This document shows positions 18,371-30,157 of a DNA stretch of 64,000 bases, in pieces. Numbering within the stretch: the first letter of the stretch is position 1; each line of letters opens with the position of its first letter. The stretch spans positions 1 to 64,000 of the forward strand of contig CANNIZ010000021.1 of assembly GCA_947505245.1 (NCBI GenBank), in the 5' to 3' direction. The notes below the pieces were generated by a model. That model saw nothing but the letters and a program-made list of their open reading frames with translations. It searched no databases and was not told where the DNA came from. Origin of the DNA: Pseudomonadota bacterium (GTDB lineage Bacteria > Myxococcota_A > UBA796 > GCA-2862545). The position numbers and the translations under genes were made by a program.

Positions 18371-20677
18371 GTGACGTCCCGCTCTCGATCGGCCCTCCTG
18401 TTGCCCCTCGCCGCCTTGGTGATCGCGGGCCTGTGGCTTGCCTGGCCTCGCGCGCAGGCTCCGAAATCGCGCCCGAACGTCCTTTTCGTCACGTTCGACG
18501 CCACCCGGGCCGATCACCTGGGCTTCCTCGGCGGCCCCGCCGGCGCCACCCCCATGCTCGACGCGATGGCCGCGCGCGGCACCGCTTTCGAGGAGGCGAT
18601 CACGGTCCAGCCGCTCACGCTGCCGTCGCACACGTCGCTGATGACGGGCCTGTACCCCGATCACCACGGGGTGCGGAACAACGGGACCTACGTCGTCCCC
18701 GCCGAGGTCCACACGCTCGCCGAGCGGCTCAACGAACTCGGCTACGCCACCCACGCCGTCGTGTCGTCGTTCGTGCTCGACTCACGCTTCGGCCTCGACC
18801 AGGGGTTTGACTCCTACGACGACGATCTCACCGGGTCGGCCACCCAGAAGCTGTTCATGTTCGAGGAGGTCACCGCCGACCTCACCGCCGAGCGCGCGGT
18901 CCGCTGGTTCCGCTCCCGCCCCACCGATCGCCCGTTCTTCCTGTGGGTCCACTTCTTCGATCCCCACGCCGACTACACGCCGCCGCCCGACGTCGCGGCC
19001 CGGTTCCCCGGCGATCCGTACACCGCGGAGATCGCGTTCGCCGACCGCGAGTTCGGCCGGATCATCGCGGAGCTCGACGACGCCAAGGTCCTCGACAACA
19101 CGCTGTTCGTGTTCTCCGCCGATCACGGCGAGGCGCTCGGCGAACACGGCGAGTCCACCCACGGGATCTTCGTGTACGACGCCACCGCGCGCGTCCCGAT
19201 GTTGCTCGCCGGCCCGGGCGTCCCCGTCGGCGGTCGCGTCCGGGACGTCGTGCGCACGGTCGACGTCGTCCCCACCGTGCTCGATCTGCTCGGCCTGCCC
19301 GCAGACACCGCCCTCGACGGCCGCTCGCTCGCCGCGATCTGGCGCGGCCCCGACGAGCCTCGCACCGCCTACGTCGAGTCCTTTGCTCCGCGGCTGAACT
19401 TCGGCTGGTCCGAGCTGCGCTCGCTTCGGACCGATCAGCTCAAGGTCATCGACGCGCCCCGGCCCGAGGTGTTCGACCTCGACCGCGATCACTCGGAGCT
19501 CGACAACCGTTGGGCCAGTCGCCGCGACGAGCCCGCGATCGCCAGCCTGTTCGCCGACCTCGCCACAAGGCGCGCCGCCGATCCGTTCGCCAAGGGCGCC
19601 CACACGCCCACCACCATGGACGCGTCCACCCGCGAGCAGCTCGCAGCGCTCGGCTACGTCTGGGAGGCCGGCTCCGAAGGGGAAGGCCCGCGATCCGATC
19701 CGAAGGATCGCCTCGTGTACTGGACGCGGTTCCAGGCCGGCCAGGATCTGATCCGCCAGGAGAAGTACGAAGACGCGATCGCCTCGTTGCGCGCGCTCCT
19801 CCTGGAAGACGCCGACAACGTCACCGCGATGGGCTCCCTCGCCCTCGCCCTCGCCAAGGCCGACCGCCCCGACGAGGCCCTCGCCACCTACGCGAGCATG
19901 ATCGCCAAGGACGCCGCCCGCGACACGCCCTACCTCGCGTCGATCCGCCTGCTGCGCGACAAGAAGCGCTTCCCCGAGGCCGAGGTCATCGCGCGGAAGC
20001 TCGTCGCCGCCCAGCCCGAGAACACCGACGCCGCCACGGCCCTCGGCGACGTGCTCACCGAAGCCGGCTCGTTCGACGGCGCCGCCGAGTCCTACCGCCG
20101 CGCGCTCGCCCTCGATCCCGACGCGATGTCCGCCGCCGCCGGGCTCGGCAACTGCCTCAACCGCTCGGGCAAGCGGTCCGAGGCCCGCGCGATCCTCACC
20201 GCCGCCCACGAGCGCGATCCCGCCGATCACGGCGTCACCTACAACCTTGCCGTCGTCAGCGATCAAGACGGCGACCCGACCGCCGCGCTCGCCCTGTACG
20301 CCCGTGCCACCGAGCTCGACCCCGACCACGCGATGTCGTGGAACAACTACGGCACGGTGCTCGAGCGCCTCGGCCAGCACGCCGACGCCGTCGCCTCGAT
20401 CGAGCGCGCCCACAAGATTGACCCCCGCTGCTCCGAGGCCTCCTACAACCTCGGCGTCATGCGGCTCGCCGACGGCAAGGTCGACGAGGCCATCGCGATC
20501 TGGAGGGACGCTGCGGCCACCTGGCCCGACGCCTGGCTCGCCATCGCGCACGCCGAGCTCAACCGCGGCGATCGGGCTGCGGCTCTGGACGCGCTCGTTC
20601 ACGCTCGGGCGGGCGGGGCGAGTGCGCTTTCGACCGAAGACCCGTTAAACGGGCTCGTCGATCCCACGCGGCGCTAG
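18371..20677 (+). CDS. Sulfatase-fold (alkaline phosphatase superfamily) protein with C-terminal TPR repeats
   Basis: 768 residues. An N-terminal membrane segment (about 8-26) anchors it. The superfamily core follows: VLFVTFDATRADHLG (metal ligand Asp43), PLTLPSHTSLMTG and FSADHGEALGEHGESTHG (Asp251, His252). The nucleophile position is Thr83 in TLPSH instead of the Cys or Ser of C/S-x-P-S-R, so formylglycine cannot form; a phosphate- or phosphonate-ester hydrolase or transferase is more likely. From about residue 455 at least six TPR units follow (for example EKYEDAIASLRALLLEDADN). The GTG lies one base after the previous stop. It is the last gene of the operon. Confidence 0.88.
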   Translation: MTSRSRSALLLPLAALVIAGLWLAWPRAQAPKSRPNVLFVTFDATRADHLGFLGGPAGATPMLDAMAARGTAFEEAITVQPLTLPSHTSLMTGLYPDHHGVRNNGTYVVPAEVHTLAERLNELGYATHAVVSSFVLDSRFGLDQGFDSYDDDLTGSATQKLFMFEEVTADLTAERAVRWFRSRPTDRPFFLWVHFFDPHADYTPPPDVAARFPGDPYTAEIAFADREFGRIIAELDDAKVLDNTLFVFSADHGEALGEHGESTHGIFVYDATARVPMLLAGPGVPVGGRVRDVVRTVDVVPTVLDLLGLPADTALDGRSLAAIWRGPDEPRTAYVESFAPRLNFGWSELRSLRTDQLKVIDAPRPEVFDLDRDHSELDNRWASRRDEPAIASLFADLATRRAADPFAKGAHTPTTMDASTREQLAALGYVWEAGSEGEGPRSDPKDRLVYWTRFQAGQDLIRQEKYEDAIASLRALLLEDADNVTAMGSLALALAKADRPDEALATYASMIAKDAARDTPYLASIRLLRDKKRFPEAEVIARKLVAAQPENTDAATALGDVLTEAGSFDGAAESYRRALALDPDAMSAAAGLGNCLNRSGKRSEARAILTAAHERDPADHGVTYNLAVVSDQDGDPTAALALYARATELDPDHAMSWNNYGTVLERLGQHADAVASIERAHKIDPRCSEASYNLGVMRLADGKVDEAIAIWRDAAATWPDAWLAIAHAELNRGDRAAALDALVHARAGGASALSTEDPLNGLVDPTRR

Positions 20678-20723
20678 TCGCCTGCTCAGTACATCGGCTA
20701 CAGTGGCTCAAGTTGGAGGGCAA

Positions 20724-23428
<2,705 letters not shown>

Positions 23429-23432
<4 letters not shown>

Positions 23433-24517
23433 ATCCTGAACTTAGACGTAGCAGCGTCCGTAAACCGGCGTGCGATCACGTTCGGCATGCTGGTGGCCGT
23501 TCGAATTACGCCTCGGGAGCCATCCTGTGCCAGAACCTTTAACAGGTATCGGGCAGTTGCCCCATCAGCCCCCTCAGGCCGAGCGAGGTCGGCAGGCCGC
23601 AGCAAACGTCTAAAGGCAACGCTCTGCCAACGAGGCAGCACGAGGGCACAAGCGATGTCGTCCGGCACCTTCGCGCCGAACAGCGCTACGGCCAAAGACA
23701 GGCCCGCAGAAAGGGCTGACCGAGTGCGAGAGTTGCGCACCCGGTCTATTAGTAGGTATGGATCTGCAAGACGCACCAATTCACGGAAATCTAGGATGTT
23801 TCCGAGGGGCCGAAATCCGTGGCGCACAAGGTTGATCGCCGCGATAACAAGCGCATCCTCGGGCGAGGGAAAACGCAATCCCGGGAACGCAGGCTTCGAG
23901 CGCGCAAAGAGACCGGCTGCGTCCAAACGCATTTCGCGTACCAGACTTAGCGGGCCCACGAGTCTCCAATGTAGGTCTACGTCCAGGGTTAGCGACGGTA
24001 AAAGGTCCTTGAGAAAGGAAGCCTCGCACGCTCCCTGTCCGGTCTGCATGTGGCCAGGTTCGAATCCTAGGTCGAGTAGGACCCGTTGCGCTGCGTCGCG
24101 CTCAGAAGGCAGCACCAAGAGGTCCAAATCTCCGAATGGCCGTTCATGGGGATGGCGATATACCCCGTGCGCGAGGTGGAAACCCTTAAGCGCGACGCAC
24201 GCAATCCCTTCGCGGGCAAGGGCCTCTCCGATGGCGCGTGTCGCCTGTGACTTTAGATCGTTCGCATATGCGAGAGCCATCGCCCGCGCTCTAAGTTCGT
24301 GAACCCACCACTGCGGAGCGTCGGCTGAGGACGCCCGCGCGTGGAGCTCACCAAGAACCCTGTTCTTGGCGGCCAGCACGAGCACGCCCTCCCCACCCTT
24401 GGATTCATTCCATACGAATGGGCCACCAAGTAGGAGAGACAGTAGAGAGCGAGCTTCACCGTCTTCGCCCCGACGGACGCGACGGTCCACCCAGTCACAG
24501 AACCCCGGATCGCTCAC
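23429..24517 (-). CDS. Lasso-cluster nucleotidyltransferase-family protein (N)
   Basis: 362 residues of the nucleotidyltransferase family found in paeninodin-type lasso clusters. CVALKGFHLAHGVY (Lys111, Gly112) precedes RPFGDLDLLV, whose Asp130-x-Asp132 is the metal-binding pair; LTLDVDLHWRL supplies a further acidic residue. It may add a nucleotide to, or otherwise tailor, the lasso peptide; this is inferred from context. The GTG start overlaps the B2 stop (GTGA). Its stop overlaps that of the convergent beta-helix gene. It is the last gene of the cluster. Confidence 0.85.
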
Positions 24518-24906
24518 TGCTGTGGCACACTGAATCGCACCGGGCTTGGTTCGCCAACAACAGCGACTCCACCGATCTCAAGCCATGCGTGCGCCGAGAA
24601 CCCGGCAGTGGCAGTGGCAGCGTGACCAACGCACAACCGAGCATCGACACCTCGAACAGCAAGCACATTATGGGCGGCGACTGCGCGGACGAGGCAATTT
24701 GACCCGTGAACAACTCGGGCCCAACGCGAAACGGTACGACCAATCAAGCGCGCCAAGCGCTCATCCTCAGAAGTTACTGCGCAAACACGGGCCGACATCA
24801 TCCGCGCCACCTCGTCGTTCCCTACCCGTATGGACCGTCGCGCTTTGCGAAGTGCCAGGATCACCTCCGCCGTTAGGGCGACGGCCTCAAGGGTCTCACG
24901 CGTCAT
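24514..24906 (-). CDS. Lasso peptide leader peptidase B2 (transglutaminase-like)
   Basis: 130 residues, the normal size of a stand-alone B2 protein. Cys71 in GSNCLVRAVAAHNVLAVRG and His106 in FSAHAWLEIGG are the catalytic pair of the McjB-C/Transglut_core3 fold, with Glu110 nearby. B2 removes the leader from the precursor once B1 has bound it. The ATG giving MTRETL overlaps the end of B1 by 11 bp; a TTG 12 bp upstream is a weaker alternative. The next gene overlaps by GTGA. Confidence 0.93.
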   Translation of the reverse strand: MTRETLEAVALTAEVILALRKARRSIRVGNDEVARMMSARVCAVTSEDERLARLIGRTVSRWARVVHGSNCLVRAVAAHNVLAVRGVDARLCVGHAATATAGFSAHAWLEIGGVAVVGEPSPVRFSVPQQ

Positions 24907-25189
24907 CGCGGTTCTCAACCAAGCAATGAAATGAGAGTTCTTGGAGGACTGCCGCTAAGTCTCGTTCGGCACGTTCCTGGCTTACGTCGTACTCGGATAT
25001 CAAAACGGCAACGAGTTCGGCAAAGGACCTCTCTTCCTGAAGGAGTTGCCACACCCGTACGCCAACTGCGTTCAGAGCGAAGTACTCGCCTGTATCGAGC
25101 AATAGCACCACCCCTTCGTCGCGCACCGCGCTATGCGCGTGTCGACGGTTGGCACGAATACGATTCTTTGGGCCAAGAGGATCGTTCAT
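24896..25189 (-). CDS. Lasso peptide leader-recognition protein B1 (PqqD-like RRE)
   Basis: 97 residues with the PqqD/RiPP recognition element fold: EGVVLLLDTGEYFALNAVGVRVWQLL (about 25-50), then SFAELVAVLISEYDVSQERAERDLAAVLQEL. B1 binds the leader helix/strand and presents it to B2. The ATG giving MNDPLGPK begins 4 bp after the exporter stop; no Shine-Dalgarno is evident, so reinitiation is likely. The separate B1 and B2 place this in the split-B class of lasso clusters. Confidence 0.93.
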   Translation of the reverse strand: MNDPLGPKNRIRANRRHAHSAVRDEGVVLLLDTGEYFALNAVGVRVWQLLQEERSFAELVAVLISEYDVSQERAERDLAAVLQELSFHCLVENRDDA

Positions 25190-25193
25190 ACGT

Positions 25194-26828
25194 CTATTGT
25201 ACCCGATCGCCATCAACGTGGCGACCCAACCACACGACATGGTCTGCCGCAGCGAGTATCGCCGGCGAGTGGGCCACAACCATCAGGCGCCTAGTGGACT
25301 TGAGTTCGGAAAGTATCCCGACGAGCATTTCTACGCCGGCGGGGTCGAGGTTCGTCTCGGGTTCATCTAGCATCAAGATGGGCCGATCGGCCGCGAACGC
25401 CCTGGCCAAGCAGAGGCGCTGACGCTGCCCCGACGAAAGGACGTCGAGCGGAGCCGCCAGCGGATCTCCAAACCTCGTACGTAATGCTAGACCCAGACCA
25501 ACACGTTCGAGCCATGATCGGAGCACATCATCCGAAATCTGGACGGCGTATACGCGCATCGCATCGCCGACAGTGCCGCCCACCGGAAGGTGTGATCTCT
25601 GAGGAACGAAGGCCAAAGCGCGCCGCCAGGCGCAAATGTCCACGTCGGTGAGCCATGAACCTCCGATGCGCACCCTACCAATGGACGGATCGCAGATTCG
25701 AAGGATCAGCCGTAATACCGTACTCTTACCTGATCCGTTAGGACCTGCGAGGGCGAGAAACGCCTCGGGCCCCCACACAAAGGACAAGCGGTCGATCGCC
25801 CTGCCTGACCTGGAATAATCGAACGTAACGTCGTCAAACACGACATCCCCGCTCAGATTTGGCACACCAGTTGCCGCAGAAGTCCAGCCAGGGTCTGGTG
25901 GCGCCTCCATCATTGAGAGGAACGTAGTCAGGTCGACCAAGCCTGAACGAGCCCGCACGCCCCCGTGTGCCAGTCCAACGACGGCCGGAACCAGACTTGC
26001 AAAGACAAACATTTCGGCCGCTGCAGACCACGTAGCATCGCGGCCAACGACGTACAGCCACATCATGGCTCCGGCCGCGGCGGCTAAAGCGACAGGGAGA
26101 TACCCTCCTATGGCGCCTACGGCCGAAGACCGTTGCCGCATCCGACTCCACCGCAAGGCGCTTGCCACGGTCGCATCTACGTGCTGGCGCGCCGCTCCTC
26201 CGGCGACAATCTCAAGATGGCCGTCCGTAATCAGTCCAAGGGCCGAATAGAAACTCTGGTCCTCGTCCTGCGCGAGTGCCAGCCTGATTTGGTGCGCGCG
26301 TCCAAGTGCCGCGTATGCAGTCGCGGTGACAATGCACATGAGCACGATCCACGGCACCACCTTGAGCGGCATTCGTGACATGACAAGTGGGCCAAACGTG
26401 GCAATCGCAAGGCCATTGGAAATCAATGTTGGGTACACATCCACCAACAGTTCGCGCGAGGCAAGCAAGGCACGAAAGAACCATGCCTGCGCCGAATCCG
26501 ATGGTCCGACTGCGAGCGCAGAAGTCGAGCACACGTATTCAGCCGCGCGTCTTGTGAACGCCACCTGCACTCGCGTCGAAGCGCCTGTACGTACGACTCC
26601 TGCAATTGCGCGCAACAAGAGGCCTGCCGCCGAGGCCACCAACAGCGCATGCATTCGGCCCCAGTCCACCAAGAGGCCCGCCAGCGCGACCATCGCAAGT
26701 TGGGACCACTGAAGCACGACGAGCAGCCCAAGAATCACGATGGTACCTTCGTCAGGCCCCCCAACCACGCTCCGAAGCCACGCGAGTGTGCGCGCTCCGC
26801 GCTGCGCTGTTCCTTCGGCAGAAGTCAT
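25194..26828 (-). CDS. Lasso peptide ABC exporter (fused membrane and ATPase domains, D)
   Basis: 544 residues. Residues 25-300 form an ABC exporter membrane domain with about six helices; the ATPase domain has Walker A GPNGSGKST (362-370), signature LSSGQ (464-468) and Walker B LMLDEP (485-490). As a half-transporter it would work as a dimer to export the mature peptide, usually also giving self-immunity. It starts 2 bp after the kinase stop. No peptidase C39 domain is present, as expected when B2 performs cleavage. Confidence 0.93.
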   Translation of the reverse strand: MTSAEGTAQRGARTLAWLRSVVGGPDEGTIVILGLLVVLQWSQLAMVALAGLLVDWGRMHALLVASAAGLLLRAIAGVVRTGASTRVQVAFTRRAAEYVCSTSALAVGPSDSAQAWFFRALLASRELLVDVYPTLISNGLAIATFGPLVMSRMPLKVVPWIVLMCIVTATAYAALGRAHQIRLALAQDEDQSFYSALGLITDGHLEIVAGGAARQHVDATVASALRWSRMRQRSSAVGAIGGYLPVALAAAAGAMMWLYVVGRDATWSAAAEMFVFASLVPAVVGLAHGGVRARSGLVDLTTFLSMMEAPPDPGWTSAATGVPNLSGDVVFDDVTFDYSRSGRAIDRLSFVWGPEAFLALAGPNGSGKSTVLRLILRICDPSIGRVRIGGSWLTDVDICAWRRALAFVPQRSHLPVGGTVGDAMRVYAVQISDDVLRSWLERVGLGLALRTRFGDPLAAPLDVLSSGQRQRLCLARAFAADRPILMLDEPETNLDPAGVEMLVGILSELKSTRRLMVVAHSPAILAAADHVVWLGRHVDGDRVQ

Positions 26829-26830
26829 TC

Positions 26831-27598
26831 TCAGCGGCCGCCCAATCCGGGCACGCTCGGGTCGCTGGCGATGCGCAGCAATTCCTCAGCGATGTTGGGA
26901 ATGGCTTCTTCGAGTGCCGCCAACCCCGAGGGCTCCCTGAGCATCACTACAGGCACGCGATGGACAATGCCAGCCACTGCTCGTAGCTGCGGCTCCCACG
27001 CAGAGGGGGAAGGATGCCCGCCGAAACGATGCTGGCTGACCTCGACGAGACCGTCCATAGCCGCCAAGGTTTCCATCGAGTGCTCGCCGAATGTACGTTC
27101 ACCGAGAAGAACGATGAGACAAAGAGGGCGCCAACAGCGGCGATTTGACACCAGACGAGTTGCGAGGTTCGCATAGGACACGGCGTTCGGCGTACTCACA
27201 GCTTCGCCCGCCCAAGCCCGTACTACAATCTCCGCGGCAACATCAACGTTTCCACTGTCGTCACACACGATCAGGTCATCCAGTACCGGCGCGAGACCCA
27301 CGCGTCCCAGGAACTGGGCGAGCGTTGATTTCCCCGCCCCACCAATGCCAAGGATACCGATCACACCGACCGGCGTCTGGACTGCTGAACCGTGTAGGCA
27401 GACGACGCCTTGCGTCGCGAGGCCAATGGCCGCCCCCCAGCGCACAAGGTCGCGCGGATCAACATCGCCAGCACCACGCGCCTCAATGCGCGCACTTCTG
27501 CCGTCGTCAAAAAATGACAACGCCGGTACGCCGTCGATCGTCAACGCGAACTGCTCGCGCCCAGTAGCCCTAACGTAGAACGTGATGCGAGAGGTCAC
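26831..27598 (-). CDS. Lasso peptide kinase-like protein (HPr kinase C-terminal fold, K)
   Basis: 255 residues. The HPrK-like core is clear: LHGSAV (68-73), Walker A GIGGAGKST (84-92) and the Asp pair in PVLDDLIV (107-108). In paeninodin clusters the homologue phosphorylates the C-terminal Ser of the precursor. The precursor here has no Ser in its core; Thr14 of the core would be the closest acceptor, or the protein acts differently. The GTG start is 15 bp after the precursor stop. Confidence 0.9.
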   Translation of the reverse strand: MTSRITFYVRATGREQFALTIDGVPALSFFDDGRSARIEARGAGDVDPRDLVRWGAAIGLATQGVVCLHGSAVQTPVGVIGILGIGGAGKSTLAQFLGRVGLAPVLDDLIVCDDSGNVDVAAEIVVRAWAGEAVSTPNAVSYANLATRLVSNRRCWRPLCLIVLLGERTFGEHSMETLAAMDGLVEVSQHRFGGHPSPSAWEPQLRAVAGIVHRVPVVMLREPSGLAALEEAIPNIAEELLRIASDPSVPGLGGR

Positions 27599-27613
27599 AG
27601 AGGCTGTTTCTCG

Positions 27614-27787
27614 CTACGGTTTCGTCTTGAACGGACCGGTATCCGCTTTCGTGCCGGCACCTCCAAGGGTCAGGTCGTCCAATCGCCCGAGGCGAACGAG
27701 CGTTGGGGCTACGTAAGACTTGCGCGCGGAAGCTGCTCCAGCTTCGCTTGTCTCCCCTTTGGCATTCCTGTCAACTCTGTCCGGCAT
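27614..27787 (-). CDS. Lasso peptide precursor (A), 57 residues
   Basis: Leader residues 1-41 contain the class motif YVAPTLVRLGRLDDLT (25-40): a Tyr and Pro for B1 binding and Thr40 at the penultimate leader position. Cleavage after Leu41 gives the core GGAGTKADTGPFKTKP (42-57). Gly1 and Asp8 of the core are correctly placed for an 8-residue isopeptide ring, leaving an 8-residue tail with Phe12 as the only bulky residue and three Lys in total. The start has AGGAGG five bases upstream, the best ribosome site in the cluster; longer forms in this frame lack one. The first 17 bases overlap the end of the cyclase gene. Peptide chemistry is predicted, not shown. Confidence 0.9.
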   Translation of the reverse strand: MPDRVDRNAKGETSEAGAASARKSYVAPTLVRLGRLDDLTLGGAGTKADTGPFKTKP

Positions 27788-29570
27788 CGCGGCCTCCTGT
27801 AGTGTCGATAGCAACGTTGGAATCCAGCTTCGAGAGCCACGATTCGACCGCCACCACGTTTAGGACATGCCTCCCACTATCCCTGCGACTCGGACCTGTC
27901 GTCAACCGCGATCGCGAGGCCAGCGCTCGGGCGCGTTGAAATTCCAGGAAGCGAGTTGCTTGCCAATCCCGCGAGTTGTCGATCTCGTTAGCCAACTCGG
28001 GCGTCGTCGCGTGCAATATCGCGTCGTTGTACGTGTCGAAGAAAGGCTTCCATCGCTGAGCCGTAAGCGTCTTTGGAACGACGTCTCGAGTGGCATGCAC
28101 CAGAATCGGCTTGAATGGCGCGCTTTTTTCCGGCACCGGGCGTTTCGCCGCGTGGGTCCCGTACACCAGTTCAGAGAGCCTGCGATCGAAAAAGGGCGAC
28201 CGTACCTCGAGGCCGTCTCGAAGGAACAGCTGGCCGAACCAAGCTCGCCTCCACTGAGCGCTTGCATCGCTCGTCATTGCCCAACGCACGTCGTCCGTAT
28301 ACGTGGCAAGACCCGTGCTTACCGCCCGACGCCGTACGCTGATCATCCTCGCCTCGGGCCACCACCGAGGCTCCAGTACTTGTCTTGATGCCACCCGCTC
28401 CTTCATCGAGCGCCAAGGTCGCAACAATCCTTGCAGGGACGCCGAGGCCGCCGCCCTCGAAACGCGAAACATAGCGTTCAAAGGGCCGATGGCATGTACG
28501 TCACTTACGTAGGCAACGGCCCTCGGCCAGCGCCCGAACCCGAACTCTCGCAGCACGTCACCAGGGTCGTAAAGGTCGTACACAAGTTCGTCTCCGCCAA
28601 ACCCACCAAACAAGGCCACCGATCCCCGGCTATTGGCAAGCGAGGACCAAGTCGCCAGCGTGGATTCCTGCTGCAATACAAAGGGAGCGTCGAAAAGCGC
28701 CGCATGATCGGCGATATCGGAGGGCAAAATCGGTCCAGGCTCGCAGGCGAACGTGTCACCCAAGAAGGGCAAGGCTTGGCGGGCTATCGCAATCCGTTCA
28801 GACTCGTCGCAGTCGAAACCGTGGAACATCGCCGATATTGTTCGGACCTCCGGGAGAGCTATTCCCGGCTCCCTCGACAGCGCAGCCGCAACGCCCGCGA
28901 TCGCCGTCGAATCAAACCCACCGCTGAGCAGGATGCTGACGGGCCCGCCCAACAGCAGCCGGTCCCTCACTGCATCGAACAACAGCTCCCGAAACCGGGC
29001 GATGAAGTCCGCCTGCGTCTTGATCCCTTCATCCGCCGGGAAGAACGGCCCCCACCACCGGCGCACGTCCACCCGCCCGTTCCGCGCGACCAGCCGACAA
29101 CCGCCCGGCAACCGCTTGATGTTCGCATAGAACGAGGCATCCTCGCGCTGCGGACCGTCCACCAACCAAGCCACCACCGTCAAATCATCAACCTTGCTCC
29201 CCACCCACGGCAGCGCCCGCAGCGCCCGCGTGTCCGTCGAAACCGCGACCTTCCCCTCCTTCGCCGCGTAGTAGATCGGCCGCGACCCGGCAGTATCCGA
29301 CACCGCGATGAGCACCCCCTCCGTCGGGTCCCACACCGCGTACGACACCTCTCCAAGGAGATGCGACGGGAACTCCCTCCCCCACTTCCGGTACGCGGCC
29401 AGCACGAACTCTTCGCGGCCCGCGTCCTCGGCAAGCCCAAGCTCCCGACAGAACGCGCCGTACCGCAGGATCTCGCCCCAGGCCGCCGCGCGTGGCACCG
29501 GCCCGGCGGGCGACACGTCGTCGATGACGACCATGAACCCGCGCCGTTCAGCCAGCTCGAGGACCTTCAC
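27771..29570 (-). CDS. Lasso peptide macrolactam synthetase (asparagine synthetase-like, C)
   Basis: 599 residues. The N-terminal part is a glutaminase-like fold without the catalytic Cys after the initiator Met (GEVSYAVWDPTEGVLIAVSD, RPIYYAAKEG); the synthetase part has the PPi loop SGGFDST (216-222) and FGGFGGDELVYD. It adenylates the core Asp side chain and closes the ring on Gly1. The GTG start overlaps the stop of the upstream lipoprotein (GTGA); an ATG 36 bp later (MVVIDDV) is an alternative. The 5' third has host-like GC, the rest is more AT-rich. Confidence 0.93.
   Translation of the reverse strand: MKVLELAERRGFMVVIDDVSPAGPVPRAAAWGEILRYGAFCRELGLAEDAGREEFVLAAYRKWGREFPSHLLGEVSYAVWDPTEGVLIAVSDTAGSRPIYYAAKEGKVAVSTDTRALRALPWVGSKVDDLTVVAWLVDGPQREDASFYANIKRLPGGCRLVARNGRVDVRRWWGPFFPADEGIKTQADFIARFRELLFDAVRDRLLLGGPVSILLSGGFDSTAIAGVAAALSREPGIALPEVRTISAMFHGFDCDESERIAIARQALPFLGDTFACEPGPILPSDIADHAALFDAPFVLQQESTLATWSSLANSRGSVALFGGFGGDELVYDLYDPGDVLREFGFGRWPRAVAYVSDVHAIGPLNAMFRVSRAAASASLQGLLRPWRSMKERVASRQVLEPRWWPEARMISVRRRAVSTGLATYTDDVRWAMTSDASAQWRRAWFGQLFLRDGLEVRSPFFDRRLSELVYGTHAAKRPVPEKSAPFKPILVHATRDVVPKTLTAQRWKPFFDTYNDAILHATTPELANEIDNSRDWQATRFLEFQRARALASRSRLTTGPSRRDSGRHVLNVVAVESWLSKLDSNVAIDTTGGRDAGQS
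27793..27798 (-). promoter_or_regulatory. Ribosome binding site of the lasso precursor
   Basis: AGGAGG with a 5-base spacer (CCGCG) before ATG. It lies inside the 3' end of the cyclase gene. It fixes the precursor start and should give the precursor a higher translation rate than its coupled neighbours, as needed for a substrate made in excess over its enzymes. Confidence 0.85.
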
Positions 29571-30157
29571 GGGCCGGTGTCACCGTCGATCAGGCCGCCA
29601 TCGAGCCGCCAGATGCCGACCGTGAACGCGCCCGAGGTGGCCCCGTTCGCGCCGGCCACGCCGAGCAGGATCTCTCGATCGGCGAAGCCGATCATCGGCC
29701 CGATCACCTCGGTGTCGCCGGGGTTGTTGTCGTTCGCCTGGTCCATGCCCGCCTCGCATCGGGTGGGCGAGGACACGTTCGGGGGTGTCTCGGCGGACGC
29801 GGGCAGGTTCTCGATCGTGTAGATGCTCACATCGACGCCGTCGGCGGGATCGACCTGAATCACGATGTTGCCCGAACCCTGCTTGTCGATGCCCGGGTAC
29901 AGCACGTGGTTGCCGGTGAAGTTGACGTTCTCGGTCGAGACCCAGCAGTAGACGCCGGAGTCGTCGGCCCAGTCGACGCTGATGATGCTGCCGTCGGCGA
30001 GATCGCCGTCGAACGTCTCGTCGGGGTCGCCGAGCGAGTCCGGCACACCGTCTTCGTTCGTGTCGATCGTCTGGAAGCCGTCGTCGCCGCCGCCGAGATC
30101 GACGCCGCCGCCGTCAGTGCAACCCGCCAAAAACACAGCCAACGCGACGAACCTCAT
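29567..30157 (-). CDS. Secreted lipoprotein, unknown function
   Basis: 196 residues. Lipobox LAVFLAGC puts the acylated Cys at 13; a Gly/Asp-rich stretch and a calcium-type NEDGVPDSLGDPDE follow. The rest looks like a beta-sandwich with two Cys (VYCWVSTENVNF and TRCEAGMD). ATG is preceded by GGAGGAG. It overlaps gluQ (ATGA) upstream and the lasso cyclase (GTGA) downstream, so it sits between housekeeping and biosynthetic genes. A link to the lasso peptide is only positional. Confidence 0.82.
   Translation of the reverse strand: MRFVALAVFLAGCTDGGGVDLGGGDDGFQTIDTNEDGVPDSLGDPDETFDGDLADGSIISVDWADDSGVYCWVSTENVNFTGNHVLYPGIDKQGSGNIVIQVDPADGVDVSIYTIENLPASAETPPNVSSPTRCEAGMDQANDNNPGDTEVIGPMIGFADREILLGVAGANGATSGAFTVGIWRLDGGLIDGDTGP

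Noticed and set aside
18782-20602. 606-codon frame antisense to the sulfatase-fold/TPR gene
   Set aside because: Gly/Val/Asp-rich antisense reading of an intact TPR gene; a GC-rich codon-position artefact.
24050-24075. T-loop-like GGTTCGAATCC suggesting a tRNA
   Set aside because: It lies inside the lasso nucleotidyltransferase coding sequence and no acceptor, D or anticodon stems can be built around it.
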